Shown: positions 18,956 through 28,195, numbered from the stretch's first letter. The stretch is 64,000 nucleotides of DNA from Pseudoalteromonas citrea (GCF_000238375.3 NZ_AHBZ03000014.1:434001-498000); one strand, 5' to 3'. Made by a program: numbers and translations. Notes: a model not told the origin generated them from the sequence alone.

Positions 18956-19996
18956 TTACAAGAACTCCTCACCGCCGCCACCACCTAGCATGATTTCTCC
19001 GGAATCCGCTAAACGTCTAGCCGTAGAGAGCACTTCTTTTTGCGCCGCTTCTACTTCGCTGATCCGTACTGGTGGCATCGCTTCTAAATCGTCTGCCATC
19101 ATTTCAGCTGCACGTTTCGACATATTGGCTAAAATCTTATCTTTTAGCGCATCATCTGTGCCTTTAATCGCTTTCATTAATACATCTTGCTGCACTTCAC
19201 GCAATATCGCCTGAATACCTCTATCTTCAACATCTAAAAGGTTTTCAAATACAAACATTAAATCTTGAATTTGCTGCGACATCTCTTCGTCATGTTCTCT
19301 TATAGAGTCCATCAATTGCCCTTCAACATTCGTGTCGAGGTAGTTCATGATATCAGCCGCAGCTTTCAAGCCACCCATTTTCGCAGCCTGCGCCCCAGCT
19401 TGACCAGCGAACTGTTTCTCCATGATTTCATTCAGTTCTTGTAATGCCGCAGGTTGTACTTCCTCTAAATTGGCAATACGCATGGTTAAATCTAACCGTA
19501 CCTTTTCAGGGAATTGCGACAAGATTTCAGCGGACTGTTCTGGTTCTAAGTACGACAATACAATGGTTTGAATCTGCGGGTGCTCATTACGAATAATGTT
19601 AGCAACCTGCTTAGAGTCCATCCATTTCAATGAATCTAACCCCTTTGCACCAGACCCCATTACGATTTGGTCGATTAAGCTGGCCGCTTTGTCTTCACCT
19701 AGCGCCGCAGTCAATGCTTTACGTATAAAGTCTTCAGACTGAAAACCTATTGTACTAAAACTCTGAATTTGTTCGATAAACAGGTTATGAACTGCACTTA
19801 TTTTAGATTGCGATAAGTCATCTAATGCCGCCATCGACATACCGACCTTTTGCACTTGTTTAGGTTCAAGGTGTTTAAGGATCTGAGCGGCATCTTCTTC
19901 TGTCAGGCTTAATAGCAAGATTGCCGCTTTATCAACACCATCCAACTTCTCAACATCAAAAGTTGCCGGTAATTGTTTTTGTTCTTCATCAGTCAT
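18956..19996 (-). CDS. fliG: Motor switch protein FliG
   Basis: C-ring protein that couples stator force to rotation and binds FliF, FliM and MotA. The 346-residue protein has the three helical domains of the family. Recognisable segments include KAAILLLSLTEEDAAQILKH near the N-terminus, the EHPQ motif (RNEHPQIQTIVLSYL) and the C-terminal torque helix region (LLDVEDRGIQAILREVQQDV). It ends in a Gly/Glu tail. The ATG overlaps fliF by 8 bp, implying matched expression of the two ring proteins. Confidence 0.97.
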   Translation of the reverse strand: MTDEEQKQLPATFDVEKLDGVDKAAILLLSLTEEDAAQILKHLEPKQVQKVGMSMAALDDLSQSKISAVHNLFIEQIQSFSTIGFQSEDFIRKALTAALGEDKAASLIDQIVMGSGAKGLDSLKWMDSKQVANIIRNEHPQIQTIVLSYLEPEQSAEILSQFPEKVRLDLTMRIANLEEVQPAALQELNEIMEKQFAGQAGAQAAKMGGLKAAADIMNYLDTNVEGQLMDSIREHDEEMSQQIQDLMFVFENLLDVEDRGIQAILREVQQDVLMKAIKGTDDALKDKILANMSKRAAEMMADDLEAMPPVRISEVEAAQKEVLSTARRLADSGEIMLGGGGGEEFL

Positions 19997-21701
19997 CTTC
20001 AGTTAACCACGCTTTCACTACTTGTGAGGAGAGTTCTGGCTCATTCGCTACTAAAGCACGTACTGCTTTAAGTAAGTCTTCATCGCCGTGTAAGTCCGGT
20101 AATTGTAATGTACCATCAGATGAGAAACCAACAGCTGCCGAATCAAAATCGTTATTTAACATATCTAATGTGCTGTCACCCAAGTCAACACCTGATGTCA
20201 ATGAATCTTCATCAAACTCTTCTAGAGTGTCATCTGGGTAAATCAAACGTTTCAACATCGGTCTCACAACTGCCAATATTAAAACAATGATAACCAGTGC
20301 ACCCATTACCAAGCGCATCGTTTTCATAAACCACTCTTGCTCCCATAAAGGTAGCTCAGCAGTTTCTAAAATATCTTCGCGAACAAATGGGACTGTAACA
20401 ACCTCTAACGCATCGCCACGTTGCATATCAAAGCCAACACCCCCTTGCAATAATCGTCTGATATTGTTGATTTCTTCTTGGCTACGAGGTTCCATCGTAA
20501 CAGTACCCTCAGCATCAGCTTTAGGCTGATAATCCACGGCAACAGAGACACTGATCCGGCGAATGACACCACTTTGTTGGCGCTTATGACTAATGGTTGT
20601 GTCTAGTTCGTAATTACGCGTCGCTTCTTTATGTGTTCTACTCGGATTCGCGCCGTTACGACCATTACCTTGACCAGCAACTTCGGGAATATTTGAGTTT
20701 ACAGGAGGTTGATTAGTCAAAGCTCCAGGGATCCCCACAGCTAACCCACCAATATTATTTTCTTCAAACGTCGTTTCACTGCGTACGGCGGGTAAATCAG
20801 GATTAAAGCGTTTTTGGGTTTCTTCAATAGAACTGAAGTCCATGGTTAAATCGACTTGCGCTGTAAACTTACCTAAGCCAACCACTGGGATCAAAATGCT
20901 ATCAATCTTTTCTAAATATTCTTGTTCTCTCTTGCGCTCAATATCATATTCTTTACGTGAACGTGCAGCGAGTGAGTCTTGAGAACCCGAATTCAATAGA
21001 CGGCCATTTTGATTAGTCACGGTTACTCGAGCTGGTTCTAAGCCTTGTACTGCAGAAGCAATAATGTCAACAATTGCATCGACCTCTTCGCCGCCTAGCG
21101 TTCTACCACGTTTGAGAGTGAGTACCACCGTCGCAGACGGTTTCTTCTCTCGTCTTGCGAATACGTTTTCTTTCGGGATAGCTAATAACACTTTAGCTCT
21201 AGAGACATCTTGAAGCTCTTCAATGGTACGCGCTAATTGTTGCTCCCGACTATGCTTTAAGCGTTCTCTTTCAAGACGTTGACTCACACCAAAGCCCATA
21301 TCTTGCATTAGAATATCGGTACCTGAACTTGGCGATTGTGTGAATCCATCACGCGCCATTTTAAGCTTAATATTTTGATAGTCATTTTCGGCGACCATGA
21401 TGGTATTGCCATCAAGCTCGTACTCAACTTTTTGAGCGTCTAGAAAGTCAAGTGTTTGAACTAACTCATCGGTAGGATACTGACCTAGCGGACGCATATC
21501 AGGTTGGCGAGCCCAAATGATAATGAAAATCGCGATCGCTAAACAAATAGCCAATGCGATTACAAGAGTAACCTGACGCAACATATCAACGCCATTTAAC
21601 CCACTCAAATAGCCTGATTTCTGTTCTTGTTGGTCTTCAGATCCACCGTCGCCCGCAGCGCCATCGGATAAAGCCAATTCAGTTGATTGATTCGTTGCCA
21701 C
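19989..21701 (-). CDS. fliF: Flagellar MS-ring protein FliF
   Basis: Forms the MS ring in the inner membrane. Two membrane helices are visible at about 40-63 (LVIALAICLAIAIFIII) and 463-483 (LVMGALVIIVLILAVV). Ring-building domains lie between them, and a C-terminal acidic tail that binds FliG ends in VVKAWLTEDD. The start is GTG at 21701 with GGAGAG at proper distance. It lies 25 bp after fliE. Length (570) is normal. Confidence 0.97.
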   Translation of the reverse strand: MATNQSTELALSDGAAGDGGSEDQQEQKSGYLSGLNGVDMLRQVTLVIALAICLAIAIFIIIWARQPDMRPLGQYPTDELVQTLDFLDAQKVEYELDGNTIMVAENDYQNIKLKMARDGFTQSPSSGTDILMQDMGFGVSQRLERERLKHSREQQLARTIEELQDVSRAKVLLAIPKENVFARREKKPSATVVLTLKRGRTLGGEEVDAIVDIIASAVQGLEPARVTVTNQNGRLLNSGSQDSLAARSRKEYDIERKREQEYLEKIDSILIPVVGLGKFTAQVDLTMDFSSIEETQKRFNPDLPAVRSETTFEENNIGGLAVGIPGALTNQPPVNSNIPEVAGQGNGRNGANPSRTHKEATRNYELDTTISHKRQQSGVIRRISVSVAVDYQPKADAEGTVTMEPRSQEEINNIRRLLQGGVGFDMQRGDALEVVTVPFVREDILETAELPLWEQEWFMKTMRLVMGALVIIVLILAVVRPMLKRLIYPDDTLEEFDEDSLTSGVDLGDSTLDMLNNDFDSAAVGFSSDGTLQLPDLHGDEDLLKAVRALVANEPELSSQVVKAWLTEDD

Positions 21702-21726
21702 AGTTACTCTCCACTACCCAATATAA

Positions 21727-22059
21727 TTAAACTGGCATACTCATAATTTCTTTATACGATTCAACAAGCTTGTTGCGAACCTGTACTGTCGCTTCAAATG
21801 CCACTGACGACTTCTGAGATGCGATCATCACCTGTGATAAGGATACACTACGATCGCCCATTTCAAGCGCTGTAACTTTAGATTTTGCATCTTTTTGCAA
21901 GCCACTTACAGTATTAATTGCATCTGATAATAAATCACCAAATTGCGCTGACGACGTTGCAGCAGTTTGTGCAGGCATAACGGAGTCTGGTTTATTGCGT
22001 GTCGCCTCAATTGCGAGAGACTGCATTTCTTGGTATAGAGCGTTCGGTTGAATATTCAT
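21727..22059 (-). CDS. fliE: Flagellar hook-basal body protein FliE
   Basis: Small rod adaptor that joins the MS ring to the rod and is the first exported substrate. The 110-residue product has the conserved C-terminal half (LSQVMIASQKSSVAFEATVQ, then VRNKLVESYKEIMSMPV). It is the first gene of the fliEFGHIJ operon; a sigma-54 promoter lies 34-51 bp upstream. Confidence 0.96.
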   Translation of the reverse strand: MNIQPNALYQEMQSLAIEATRNKPDSVMPAQTAATSSAQFGDLLSDAINTVSGLQKDAKSKVTALEMGDRSVSLSQVMIASQKSSVAFEATVQVRNKLVESYKEIMSMPV

Positions 22060-22092
22060 AATGCTGATCCTGTAAATTTGTTACACAGAAAC

Positions 22093-22110
22093 AAAGCATT
22101 AATCATGCCA
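22093..22110 (-). promoter_or_regulatory. Sigma-54 promoter of the fliE operon
   Basis: Minus-strand TGGCATGATTAATGCTTT has GG and GC exactly 10 bases apart and a good -24 box. It lies about 35 bp upstream of fliE and downstream of the flrC terminator hairpin, so fliEFGHIJ is a separate unit. FlrC, encoded just upstream, is the expected activator. Confidence 0.85.
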
Positions 22111-22172
22111 ATAAATAACCCAGTTAAATCAATGGTATATAGATAAATTTACTGTGCCATATTATTGACAAT

Positions 22173-22200
22173 GAAAGAGCCAGGCAAGGCTGGCTCTTTC
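22173..22200 (-). terminator. Terminator of the flrBC operon
   Basis: GAAAGAGCCAG and CTGGCTCTTTC form a perfect 11-bp stem with a 6-base loop, 21 bp after the flrC stop. The following minus-strand sequence (ATTGTCAATAAT) is only moderately T-rich. It separates flrBC from the fliE promoter. Confidence 0.75.
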
Positions 22201-22221
22201 AAGGTAGGAAGTTTTAATCAA

Positions 22222-23619
22222 TTATGCGGGCAACGCTATGCCTAAATCACGCATTTTGGCTAACTTGTAGCGCAGTGTTCTTGGACTCATACCTAGTACT
22301 TCAGCAACATCTTTACGTTTGCCTTGATATCGTGAAAGCGTATCTAAGATAATTTGATGCTCTTTATCTTGTAGCTCAGTTTTGTAATCGGCCCCAACAC
22401 TTTGTGCAGTTGCTTCATTTTTAACCTCAAGTTGTAAGTCTAGATCTAAGGTCTCTGAACTATTTATACTCACAGGTTCTGTGACAGTGAAAGTTTCAGC
22501 ATTTTCAATAAAAATATCCTGCTCGGATATTGAACTGCCTTGTAGTAATATCAATGCTCTTTGCACCACATTATCCAATTCACGGACGTTGCCTGGCCAA
22601 CTATGTGCCAATAATTTCGCTTTCGCTGGCTCGCTAAACGTCGGTATTGTTTGCGCAGACTTAGCGCAATGCCGCGTAACCAAGTGCTCAGCTAGTATAA
22701 TAATATCACCAGGGCGCTGCTGTAAGGGTTTCCACATCAGCGGAAAAACGTTTAAACGATAATATAAATCTTCTCTAAATGTTCCCTGCGCAACAGCTTC
22801 TTTCAAGTCACGGTTACTTGTAGCAAGCACACGGACATTCAATTCAATCGTTTTTCGCCCACCAAGCCGCTCGACCTCTCGCTCTTGGAGTACTCTAAGT
22901 AATTTAGCTTGTAAGCCCAGTTCCATTTCCGTAATTTCATCAAGTAAGATGGTACCGTGCTGCGCTTGTTCAAATTTACCTGGGCATGCTTGAATAGCCC
23001 CAGTAAAAGCACCTTTTTCATAGCCAAACAACGTTGCTTCAAGCATATTCTCAGGGATCGCAGCACAATTGATGGCGACAAAAGGCGCATCAGCGCGATC
23101 TGATTTATCGTGAATATAGCGTGCTAGTACTTCTTTACCTGAGCCACTTGGCCCTAGTACCATTACACTTGCATCAGATTTAGCCACTTTCGCAGCCAAC
23201 TCTAATAATTGAATGCTTTGTGGATCAGCAACAATAGGCCCGTCCGTTTCTTTTGCTTTTTCTGGCATATAACGACTTACCATATTTAAAAGCACTTCAG
23301 GGGCAAAGGGTTTAGCCATATAATCAATAGCACCTAACCTCATCGCTTCAACTGCATCGTCTATTGTTGCGTAAGCTGTCATCATCAATACGGGCAAATC
23401 TGGGTAATTTAACTTAATTGTGCGTAGCAGGTCGATACCACTCATTTCACCCATTTGCACATCACTTACAACCAGAGAGAAGCTTTGCTTTTTTAACAAC
23501 ATAACTGCTTCTTCAGCACTCGACGCTTCGACACACTCAAGGCCTGCTAACTGTAATGTGTCGAGCAACGCTTCACGTAAACCTGCATCGTCTTCAACGA
23601 CTAAAATAGAATGACTCAT
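22222..23619 (-). CDS. flrC: Flagellar sigma-54 response regulator FlrC
   Basis: NtrC-type activator phosphorylated by FlrB that turns on the class III hook-basal-body operons. Domains: receiver with phosphoacceptor D53 (VVSDVQMGEMSG), AAA+ domain with Walker A GPSGSGKEVL and the sigma-54 contact loop GAFTGA, and a C-terminal Fis-type helix-turn-helix (KRKDVAEVLGMSPRTLRYKL). Its ATG overlaps the flrB stop (ATGA). Complete at 465 residues. Confidence 0.96.
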   Translation of the reverse strand: MSHSILVVEDDAGLREALLDTLQLAGLECVEASSAEEAVMLLKKQSFSLVVSDVQMGEMSGIDLLRTIKLNYPDLPVLMMTAYATIDDAVEAMRLGAIDYMAKPFAPEVLLNMVSRYMPEKAKETDGPIVADPQSIQLLELAAKVAKSDASVMVLGPSGSGKEVLARYIHDKSDRADAPFVAINCAAIPENMLEATLFGYEKGAFTGAIQACPGKFEQAQHGTILLDEITEMELGLQAKLLRVLQEREVERLGGRKTIELNVRVLATSNRDLKEAVAQGTFREDLYYRLNVFPLMWKPLQQRPGDIIILAEHLVTRHCAKSAQTIPTFSEPAKAKLLAHSWPGNVRELDNVVQRALILLQGSSISEQDIFIENAETFTVTEPVSINSSETLDLDLQLEVKNEATAQSVGADYKTELQDKEHQIILDTLSRYQGKRKDVAEVLGMSPRTLRYKLAKMRDLGIALPA

Positions 23620-24725
23620 ACAGCCTCCAATTGTTCCATATCAAATGAAATTGGTAACAACAAACTAAATTGTGCACCGCCACTATTTACGTTACACACT
23701 TCCACGGACCCTTTGTGAGAGTTTGCAACTGAACTCACTACGGCAAGACCAAGGCCTGTGCCTTGTGTTTTTGTCGTAAAGAAAGGTTCAAATAACTTAC
23801 TTTTCAATGCTTCATCAACGCCAGGGCCATTGTCTGATACAGAAATTCTAACTCTGTCAGTACCTGGTTCTCGCTTTGCACAGATGGTTACATGTGCCTG
23901 CTCACCTATAATTTGAACACTGTTGTGGATCAAGTTCTGAATTGCTCCCGCCAAAGCGGTTTTATTGCCAATCACGGCAATATCAGGTTCCGGTAGGATC
24001 ACCTCTAGCACACTATCATGCATAGTGACCATGGCGTCCGAACCTGCTTTCACTTCGGTAAGTAACTGCTGCATAGATACACTTTCAACCACTTGTTCTT
24101 CGCCACTTTTTGCAAATAGCAACATATCGTTGACTTGAGACTCCAAATCTTTGAGTCGCGACATTAATTTTTCGTGAAAGCGAATTCTGGCTGAGCCCAA
24201 CATTTTATTACTGCCTAGGTTAGCGGCATAGAGCATTGCGGCCGATAAAGGGGTACGCACTTGGTGGGCCAAAGACGCAACCATCTTCCCCAGCGCGCTT
24301 AGTCGCTGCATATGTGCCATTCTAGATTGAAGCTGTCTTGTTTCAGTTAAGTCAGTCATCAAGATCAGTTGACCTGGCTCTGGCGTTAGCGCTGAAATAT
24401 CCAATTTAATCAGGCGCCCATCTTTGAGAGATACTTCATGTCCATCATCTTGTTGTGGACAAAAAGAACGCTGAATAATATTAAACCATTTTTCACCTTC
24501 TAATGGTTCTCCGAGCATATCTATCGCAATTTGATTTGCTTTAGCTATCATTCCTTGACCATCTAAGACCACAACGCCCGCTGGCATCGTATCAACCAAG
24601 TGACTCAACCAACTGGCTTGCTGTCGAAGGTCGCTCAACTCACCCACATAAGCCTCTTGTAATAAACAAGGGTTGTACTGTGTCGCAGGTGAAAAGCTTG
24701 GGTTTAATATATGTGCTAAAGCCAT
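23616..24725 (-). CDS. flrB: Flagellar sensor kinase FlrB
   Basis: Cytoplasmic histidine kinase that phosphorylates FlrC. From the ATG at 24725 (MALAHILNPSF, 369 residues) it has a PAS-like sensor segment (about 42-125), the HisKA His at 154 in SLAHQVRTPL, and HATPase boxes (IQNLIHNSVQI, VSDNGPGVD, GTGLGLAVV). No membrane helix is visible, so it probably reads an internal assembly cue. An in-frame upstream ATG exists (24770) but would place the start inside the -12 box of the promoter, so it is rejected. Confidence 0.94.
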   Translation of the reverse strand: MALAHILNPSFSPATQYNPCLLQEAYVGELSDLRQQASWLSHLVDTMPAGVVVLDGQGMIAKANQIAIDMLGEPLEGEKWFNIIQRSFCPQQDDGHEVSLKDGRLIKLDISALTPEPGQLILMTDLTETRQLQSRMAHMQRLSALGKMVASLAHQVRTPLSAAMLYAANLGSNKMLGSARIRFHEKLMSRLKDLESQVNDMLLFAKSGEEQVVESVSMQQLLTEVKAGSDAMVTMHDSVLEVILPEPDIAVIGNKTALAGAIQNLIHNSVQIIGEQAHVTICAKREPGTDRVRISVSDNGPGVDEALKSKLFEPFFTTKTQGTGLGLAVVSSVANSHKGSVEVCNVNSGGAQFSLLLPISFDMEQLEAV

Positions 24726-24761
24726 AATAAAAACTCTCAAATAAAAATTACTGAAATGAAT

Positions 24762-24779
24762 AAAGCACACTTCATGCCA
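24762..24779 (-). promoter_or_regulatory. Sigma-54 promoter of flrBC
   Basis: Minus-strand TGGCATGAAGTGTGCTTT shows GG-N10-GC and ends 37 bases before the flrB ATG. By analogy with Vibrio and Shewanella this would be the FlrA-dependent (class II) promoter. Confidence 0.85.
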
Positions 24780-24855
24780 GTTTTATTTTCATTTTTATCA
24801 ATCAGTTAGAGATTAAATTCCCGCAACGTTTTTTTGACACTCGATAAAGTAGCTC

Positions 24856-24878
24856 GCACATTTAATATTAAAGTGTGC
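24856..24878. promoter_or_regulatory. Near-perfect palindrome upstream of flrB and tag
   Basis: A 23-base near-palindrome (GCACA-TTTAATATTAAA-GTGTGC, one base short of symmetry) lies in the 274-bp gap between the divergent flrB and tag genes, about 77 bp upstream of the flrB sigma-54 promoter. The distance suits an enhancer/activator site for a bacterial enhancer-binding protein such as FlrA, or an operator for tag. Function is not shown by the sequence. Confidence 0.35.
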
Positions 24879-25053
24879 CGTATTCCTCATATTAAGACCA
24901 TAAAAAATCCTATTCCACCAACAAAAATATGCTAACTCGTCGTCGCTCAATATTTATAGTAGCCCCAGTATTCTCCAAAGATTGAAGTACATAGGCACTC
25001 ATGAATTTTGATGGTACTCTCACTTATACTTTTGGTTGATATTGAGATTCATT

Positions 25054-25659
25054 ATGTCTACTCGCTGTTTATGGCTTGATCCGACAAAACCTGACTATGT
25101 TGCTTACCATGATAATGAATGGGGGGTACCAGTATTTGATGATCAAACACTCTTTGAGTTTATTACATTAGAATCGGCACAAGCAGGTCTAAGTTGGTAC
25201 ACTATTTTAAAAAAGCGCCAAGGCTATAAAAATGCGTTTCACCAGTTTAACGTGAAAGATGTTGCTAACATGACAGATCTCGACGTGAACCGTCTTATGG
25301 ATAACCCCGATATTGTCAGAAACAAATTAAAGATACTTGCGACAATTAATAATGCAAAAGCATTTATAAAGATCCAAGGTGAATTTGGCAGTTTTGCACG
25401 GTATCAGTGGCAATTTGTAGATTATCGTATTGTCGTGAATAACATTGCGAGCAAGGAAGATTACCCAGCCACCAGTGCCATTAGTACCCTCTTTGCCAAA
25501 GATTTAAAAAAGCGCGGATTCAAGTTTCTAGGGCCCACGACAGTATATGCGCATATGCAAGCATCTGGTATGGTCAATGATCATGACAATGCGTGTTTCA
25601 GGAAACAGGAAATTCTAGATGACTGGCAGCATATCGATATAAAAGAGCGCGTGACCTAA
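25054..25659 (+). CDS. tag: DNA-3-methyladenine glycosylase I (Tag)
   Basis: Base-excision repair enzyme that removes 3-methyladenine from DNA. Zinc-site residues of the family are visible at both ends: Cys4 and His17 near the start (STRCLWLDP, YHDNEWGVP) and a C-terminal His/Cys pair in NDHDNACF. The catalytic-region pattern LESAQAGLSWYTILKKRQGY is clear. The true start is the ATG at 25054 (201 residues), not the upstream alternative at 25036. It is a plus-strand DNA repair gene wedged between flrB and flrA, convergent with flrA, and has no functional link to flagella. Confidence 0.96.
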   Translation: MSTRCLWLDPTKPDYVAYHDNEWGVPVFDDQTLFEFITLESAQAGLSWYTILKKRQGYKNAFHQFNVKDVANMTDLDVNRLMDNPDIVRNKLKILATINNAKAFIKIQGEFGSFARYQWQFVDYRIVVNNIASKEDYPATSAISTLFAKDLKKRGFKFLGPTTVYAHMQASGMVNDHDNACFRKQEILDDWQHIDIKERVT

Positions 25660-25694
25660 ACCCTTATAGCGACTCACTCGGTTACTTAACTTAT

Positions 25695-27158
25695 TTAATC
25701 TTTATTTAAGTTATATTTTTTCATTTTTTCAACTAATGTCGTGCGGCGTACCCCTAGTATCTCAGCTGCACGCGCTACGATATAGTCATACCGTTCCAGT
25801 GCTTGCGTGATTAAATTTACCTCAAGTTCAGCCAGATATTCCTTAAGCTCAATCCCTTCTTCAGGTAAGCTTCCAACTGATTGCTCCATTGGTTGAAATT
25901 CTGATTCTAACTCCTCGTCATAGTCACTGAAGCCTTCACTGAATAATTCATTAAACGCATCTTTTTCACGCAATTCTTCAGGGTATTCTGGCTCAAATGC
26001 ATCCACTTCGATATGTCGATACTTATTTGGCAAATCCGTTACATCAACCACTTTTTCAGGGAACATGATCACCATACGTTCAACTAGATTCGCTAATTCA
26101 CGGATATTACCTGGCCATTCATGTGCTTTTAAACTTTCAATGGCACGCTCTGTAAATTTCGCTCCAGTCCCGCTTTGCTCATTCACACGGCGCATCAACT
26201 CTTTTAATAAAAGCGGTATATCATCTGAGCGTTCATGTAATGAGGGGTTTTCAATAGGAAATACATTCAAGCGATAATATAAGTCTTCACGAAATTTGCC
26301 TGATTCAATCATGTCTTCAAGGTTTCTATGAGTCGCTGCGATAACCCGTACATCGGCCTGAATGGCCTTGGTACCCCCAACTCGCTCATAACTGCGCTCT
26401 TGTAATACTCTAAGCAACTTAACTTGCATTTGCAGCGGCATATCTCCTATTTCATCAAGAAATAATGTACCGCCTTGAGCAAGCTCAAAACGCCCTTTCC
26501 TTGCTGAAATAGCCCCTGTAAACGCTCCTTTTTCATGACCAAAAAGCTCACTTTCAAGCAACTCGCCAGGAATAGCACCACAGTTAACTGGCACAAACGG
26601 ACCATTGTTACGCTTTGATAATAGATGTACGTTGCGCGCGACAACTTCTTTACCAGTTCCTGACTCACCTAATATCAGCACATTGGCATCTGTTTTAGCA
26701 ACTTGAGAAATTAAGAATCGAACCTGTTTAACAGCGTCAGTTTCACCCACTAGTCCATCAAATGATTTACCACTGATTTTATCCGACTGACCAGGGAGCA
26801 TGCGCAAATATTGCTGACAATCATGCAACAATTGCATGGTGATATCATGACTAAAAGGCTCTGTAATTAACCCTATAACGTTCGCTAAATTCAAAAGGGG
26901 TTTTAATGTCTCGCCAACGAGTAAGAAAGGTGTGGCTGGGTAAGATTTAATAATTTTTTCATGATCCAGCTCAATAAGTGCACCTAGTACAACAATATTA
27001 TCTGAATTTAATTTTTGACCTTGAGATAAAGCAGCCCCTTCAACAACCTGCGATGATTGACCAACAAAGTTCAATGAAGCACATAAGCTATGTGCCCGGC
27101 TATTATTATTATCGAGGATCAAAACCATCTTAACGGGTCTCACTTTCAAGGCGATCAT
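25695..27158 (-). CDS. flrA: Flagellar master activator FlrA (FleQ)
   Basis: Sigma-54 enhancer-binding protein at the top of the polar flagellar cascade. The N-terminal receiver-like FleQ domain (about 1-130) lacks a normal phosphorylation pocket, as in FleQ. The AAA+ domain follows with [15 protein letters not shown], the GAFTGA loop and [10 protein letters not shown], and a C-terminal Fis-type helix-turn-helix ([19 protein letters not shown]). Start could be 27158 (used here, 487 residues) or the ATG at 27128 (477 residues); neither has a strong ribosome site. It is monocistronic and convergent with tag. Confidence 0.94.
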   Translation of the reverse strand: MIALKVRPVKMVLILDNNNSRAHSLCASLNFVGQSSQVVEGAALSQGQKLNSDNIVVLGALIELDHEKIIKSYPATPFLLVGETLKPLLNLANVIGLITEPFSHDITMQLLHDCQQYLRMLPGQSDKISGKSFDGLVGETDAVKQVRFLISQVAKTDANVLILGESGTGKEVVARNVHLLSKRNNGPFVPVNCGAIPGELLESELFGHEKGAFTGAISARKGRFELAQGGTLFLDEIGDMPLQMQVKLLRVLQERSYERVGGTKAIQADVRVIAATHRNLEDMIESGKFREDLYYRLNVFPIENPSLHERSDDIPLLLKELMRRVNEQSGTGAKFTERAIESLKAHEWPGNIRELANLVERMVIMFPEKVVDVTDLPNKYRHIEVDAFEPEYPEELREKDAFNELFSEGFSDYDEELESEFQPMEQSVGSLPEEGIELKEYLAELEVNLITQALERYDYIVARAAEILGVRRTTLVEKMKKYNLNKD

Positions 27159-27198
27159 AAAGTTAAGATTGTAAGGCAGTTAACGAGGGATGCAATAC

Positions 27199-27244
27199 CT
27201 AAGTGGCAAAATTTTGACAACTTCGCCAAAAAACTGCCACTTAG
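27199..27244. promoter_or_regulatory. 10-bp inverted repeat upstream of flrA
   Basis: CTAAGTGGCA (27199-27208) and TGCCACTTAG (27235-27244) are perfect inverted copies separated by 26 bp, in the 131-bp gap between flrA and the flagellin gene and 41 bp upstream of the flrA ATG. The spacing (36 bp centre to centre) is too wide for a simple terminator and suits two half-sites of a repressor or activator controlling flrA. Confidence 0.45.
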
Positions 27245-27289
27245 TATGCTCTAAATCAATACTTATTGATTAGATTATATTTTTTGTGC

Positions 27290-28075
27290 CTATAATAGAC
27301 CAAGCACAGATGACGCCGATTGATTAGCTTGGCCACGTAACGCGATGGATGCTTGCGACAAAATATCATTTGCTGTTTGCTCTGATATTGCTTGCGCATA
27401 ATCAGTATCTTGAATTCTACTTTGACTGGCAGCAATATTTTCGTTTTGCGTACCTAATCCACGGATTGTACTATTTAAAGTATTCTCAAAAGCACCTAAT
27501 TGCGTTCGTTGTGTATTTAACTCTTTAGCCGCTGTATCAGAAACGTCGATGGCAGCCTGAGCACCAGCCTGTGTAGAAATATCAACACTTGCTATCGCAT
27601 TTGCAAAACTACCATCTGTTGCCGTAATGTTTTGTGTTGAATTTGCATCAGGGCCAACCTGAAAGCTCGTTTCATCACCGTTAAACAAAGATTTTCCACC
27701 AAACGTAGTATTTTCGAACGTCTCTGTTATTTGAGTTTGCAGTTGAGACACTTCATCTTGCAACGCCTGTCGGTCTGAATCAGTTAATGCGCCATTACCT
27801 GACTGAATCGATAATTCTCTAATGCGCGAAACAGCATCATTGACACCCGATAATGCTGATTCCGCTGTCTGGGAATAGGAAATGCCATCATATGCATTTC
27901 GTACGGACTGATTGTAACCCTCTTGCTGGGAGTTCAATCGATTAATTATCTGTAATGCTGCCGCGTCATCCGCCGCAGAATTCACCTTTTTACCAGTAGC
28001 AAGCTGTTGATTTAACTTATTCCCAACTTGCTCAGTGCGATTAAACGCATTAAAGCTTGGTGATTGAATTTTCAT
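27290..28075 (-). CDS. Divergent short flagellin
   Basis: Flagellar filament subunit. The 261-residue protein has flagellin N- and C-terminal helical domains: LNQQLATGKKVNSAADDAAA and the D1 helix at the start, and RIQDTDYAQAISEQTANDIL plus the ending ANQSASSVLGLL. Its N-terminus is unusual: it starts MKIQSPSFNAFNRTEQ, so the D0 helix is shorter than in common flagellins. The variable centre is only about 70 residues, with several Ser/Thr residues that could be glycosylated. A strong GGAGGGG ribosome site precedes the ATG. No clean GG-N10-GC or sigma-28 promoter was seen upstream. It may be a minor flagellin. Confidence 0.88.
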   Translation of the reverse strand: MKIQSPSFNAFNRTEQVGNKLNQQLATGKKVNSAADDAAALQIINRLNSQQEGYNQSVRNAYDGISYSQTAESALSGVNDAVSRIRELSIQSGNGALTDSDRQALQDEVSQLQTQITETFENTTFGGKSLFNGDETSFQVGPDANSTQNITATDGSFANAIASVDISTQAGAQAAIDVSDTAAKELNTQRTQLGAFENTLNSTIRGLGTQNENIAASQSRIQDTDYAQAISEQTANDILSQASIALRGQANQSASSVLGLL

Positions 28076-28103
28076 AACCCCTCCCCGTCAGGTGTTATTG
28101 CAT

Positions 28104-28132
28104 CCAGGTTGATAGTTTAAATAATAACCTGG
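28104..28132 (-). promoter_or_regulatory. Inverted repeat in the flagellin leader
   Basis: CCAGGTT and AACCTGG form a 7-bp stem around a 15-base AT-rich loop, 28 bp upstream of the flagellin ATG and just before its strong ribosome site. It could be an mRNA stability hairpin or an operator. No direct evidence distinguishes these. Confidence 0.35.
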
Positions 28133-28177
28133 CTTGCGAAAAAAGTCACCTTGTACCATCTTTTATTGCAACGTCCT

Positions 28178-28195
28178 TGGCATAATTACTGCAAA
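28178..28195 (+). promoter_or_regulatory. Sigma-54 promoter of pseBC
   Basis: Plus-strand TGGCATAATTACTGCAAA has GG and GC exactly 10 bases apart and a good -24 box, about 120 bp upstream of the pseB ATG in the divergent gap with the flagellin gene. It matches the style of the four flagellar promoters in this window, suggesting control by FlrA or FlrC. Confidence 0.7.

Noticed and set aside
27218-27238. GG-N10-GC pattern upstream of flrA (minus strand)
   Set aside because: Dinucleotide spacing fits, but the -12 side (TGGCG) does not match TTGC, and master activators of this type are usually sigma-70 dependent.
27254-27271. AATCAATA/TATTGATT palindrome after the flagellin gene as terminator
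   Set aside because: Loop of only two bases and no T run on the minus strand; too weak to call.
28134-28156. Sigma-54-like site upstream of the flagellin gene
   Set aside because: GG and GC are 11 bases apart instead of 10, and the flanks are poor.
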